In this document: positions 6,256 through 7,279 of the stretch, in pieces
Layout of the letters: each line of letters opens with the position of its first letter
Numbering within the stretch: the first letter of the stretch is position 1
DNA from: Rhodospirillaceae bacterium
GTDB lineage: Bacteria > Pseudomonadota > Alphaproteobacteria > Rhodospirillales > Magnetovibrionaceae
Reading direction: 5' to 3'
NCBI GenBank assembly: GCA_029881835.1
Contig: JAOULV010000067.1
Location: forward strand, 1 to 7,279
DNA: 7,279 nt
Made by a program: the position numbers and the translations under genes
The notes under the pieces: generated by a model
Database searches by the model: none
Seen by the model: the letters and a program-made list of their open reading frames with translations, nothing else
What the model was told of the DNA's origin: nothing

Positions 6256-6269
6256 AGATATGTTTATAT
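6250..6269. promoter_or_regulatory. Candidate operator: 20-bp near-perfect palindrome
   Basis: ATATAAAG-AT pairs with AT-GTTTATAT: nine of ten base pairs are symmetric, and only the G6257/G6262 pair breaks symmetry. It ends 45 bases before the ATG of the ArsR-methyltransferase gene. Such length and symmetry suit a dimeric winged-helix repressor, so autoregulation is the natural reading. The binding protein is inferred from position. Confidence 0.6.
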
Positions 6270-6314
6270 CCTTATGCTAGAACTAAATTATATAGTTTTT
6301 CTTTGGAAAAAATC

Positions 6315-7279
6315 ATGGACCAAACGGTAGAAACGCTCAGGGCGGTGGCAGAGCCCACCAGATTGCGGTTATTGGCGTTGCTTGGTGCCGGTGGCGAGTT
6401 AAGCGTTAGCGAGCTGGTTCGTGTTATGGGTCAAAGCCAGCCACGCCTATCGCGCCACCTGAAAATATTGACCAAGGCAGGTTTGCTGGAACGGTTGAGC
6501 GAAGGCAGTTGGGCATTTTACCGCATAAAGCAGATGGGCTCGCAATCTGAAAGTGCGCACGCAATTTTATCATTATTGCCCAATAACGATAGCGTTATTG
6601 CCGCTGACCGTGCCCACATGGAAGAAATAAAATCCGCCCGCGCCCGTGCCGCACAAGAGTATTTTCAGCACCACGCCCCGGAATGGGACCGCATGCGCCA
6701 ACTCAACGTTGACGAAGATGCGGTTGTCCATGCCGCAGAAAAGCTGTTGCCGTTATCAAATGCGGAAAATCTTTTGGATATTGGTACCGGGACCGGAAAA
6801 ATGTTGGAACTATTTGGCCCAAGGGTTCAATCGGCAGTCGGTGTCGACCTTAATGCCGAAATGTTGCAAGTCGCACGCGCCAATATGGACAGGGCAAACC
6901 TATCAAACGTTTCATTGCGCCAATCAGATATCTATAACCTGCCCTATGAATCGGGAAGTTTTGATGCCGTTACCTGCCATCAGGTTTTGCATTTTCTTGA
7001 CCATCCTGCAGACGCAATTGTCGAGGCCGCGCGCACCCTCAGACCCGGCGGATATATACTTCTTGCCGATTTGGCCCCACATAATGTTGAGGACCTGCGT
7101 GAAAAGCACGCTCACCGTAGGTTAGGGTTTGCAGATAGCGAAATTAAACTATGGCTTGCCAAGGCAGGGGTTCGCCCACAGGCAACCGTACACCTGAAGG
7201 GCGATCCATTAAGTGTTACCTTATGGCTGGCACAAAAGGGAAAAAATGACGATAGTAATAAACAAAAGGATATAGCCTA
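6315..7279 (+). CDS. ArsR-family winged-helix regulator fused to a SAM-dependent methyltransferase domain
   Basis: This is a cytoplasmic two-domain protein with 321 codons visible. The last two bases are TA, so a stop may fall directly at the window edge. Residues about 1-72 are an ArsR winged helix: VAEPTRLRLLALL, then QSQPRLSRHLKILTKAGLLE as the recognition region, then a wing ending AFYRI. Residues about 150-260 form a class I methyltransferase fold with motif I LLDIGTGTGKML (153-164), acidic D178 in VGVDLNAEML, FDAVTCHQVLHFLDHP (216-231) and LRPGGYILLADL (242-253). The ArsR metal motif ELCVCDL reads ELSVSEL here (28-34), and the only cysteine is C221, so metal sensing through that site is ruled out. 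SAM or S-adenosylhomocysteine is the likely ligand, as in SahR-type regulators of methionine metabolism. Related genes in alphaproteobacteria often precede metF, so a metF downstream is plausible but not visible. ATG 6315 has GGA 7 bases upstream. Whether it methylates anything is unknown. Confidence 0.93.
   Translation, partial: MDQTVETLRAVAEPTRLRLLALLGAGGELSVSELVRVMGQSQPRLSRHLKILTKAGLLERLSEGSWAFYRIKQMGSQSESAHAILSLLPNNDSVIAADRAHMEEIKSARARAAQEYFQHHAPEWDRMRQLNVDEDAVVHAAEKLLPLSNAENLLDIGTGTGKMLELFGPRVQSAVGVDLNAEMLQVARANMDRANLSNVSLRQSDIYNLPYESGSFDAVTCHQVLHFLDHPADAIVEAARTLRPGGYILLADLAPHNVEDLREKHAHRRLGFADSEIKLWLAKAGVRPQATVHLKGDPLSVTLWLAQKGKNDDSNKQKDIA

Larger units (their letters stand above)
5988..6314. 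other. AT-rich divergent intergenic region between mlaA and the ArsR-methyltransferase gene
   Basis: This stretch of about 330 bases lies between two divergent genes. Its part nearest mlaA may be coding if mlaA starts upstream (GTG 6098 or ATG 6011). From about 6115 on it is clearly AT-rich. It holds a perfect -35-like TTGACA on the + strand (6162-6167), though with only a weak TATGTT (6183-6188) at a short 15-base spacing. It also holds an inverted repeat TATGG-A6-CCATA (6134-6149), a short ORF with a good ribosome site (6184-6255), and a 20-bp palindrome (6250-6269). I see no tRNA, riboswitch or terminator in it. No complete sigma-70 promoter is convincing in either direction. Confidence 0.6.

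Noticed and set aside
6281..6297. AACTA/TAGTT inverted repeat between the palindrome and the ArsR-methyltransferase start
   Set aside because: The arms are only 5 bp with an asymmetric 7-bp AT spacer, which is expected by chance in such AT-rich DNA, and it is much weaker than the palindrome at 6250-6269.
6646..7125. 159-codon + strand open frame overlapping the last gene
   Set aside because: It is out of frame with the ArsR-methyltransferase coding sequence, whose own frame carries clear conserved motifs through the whole stretch. The real gene simply runs off the window end.

Overview
This window looks like ordinary chromosomal DNA of a Gram-negative bacterium, most likely an alphaproteobacterium of the Rhodospirillales type. 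That view rests on the protein families and on the gene pairing (VC_2705-type sodium:solute symporter next to a CBS/DUF294 protein, MlaA, EttA, and an ArsR-methyltransferase fusion). It is a judgement from memory, not a search. Base composition is close to balanced, with AT-rich intergenic DNA. I see no mobile element, CRISPR array, tRNA, rRNA or phage gene.

Layout. Positions 1-1231 (+) hold the C-terminal two thirds of a sodium:solute symporter, closed by a strong UUCG-loop terminator (1249-1279). Positions 1324-1671 (+) encode a small two-helix membrane protein that starts with TTG. Positions 1764-3218 (+) encode a two-CBS plus DUF294 putative nucleotidyltransferase, a frequent genomic partner of this symporter family. 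Positions 3310-4989 (+) encode the ABC-F translation factor EttA. A bidirectional terminator (5029-5056) separates ettA from the convergent mlaA gene (5079 to about 5987, -), which encodes an outer-membrane phospholipid-trafficking lipoprotein. An AT-rich region of about 330 bp (5988-6314) divides mlaA from a divergent gene (6315 to the window end, +). That gene encodes an ArsR-type winged helix fused to a SAM-dependent methyltransferase domain, and a near-perfect 20-bp palindrome lies just upstream of it.

How the genes fit together. The first three genes plausibly form a transport module: carrier, small membrane protein and soluble nucleotide-sensing or nucleotide-transferring regulator. The terminator after the carrier would make it more abundant than the two downstream products, and isoleucine codon choice fits this (ATA is rare in the symporter, common in the regulator). 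EttA and MlaA are housekeeping neighbours without an evident link to that module. The last gene is probably an autoregulated repressor of methionine/SAM-cycle genes; its target would lie beyond the window.

I found no clearly new system. The points most worth a second look are the canonical EF-hand loop inside the symporter, the small membrane protein between carrier and regulator, the cysteine-free ArsR-methyltransferase with its candidate operator, and the unresolved N-terminus of MlaA.
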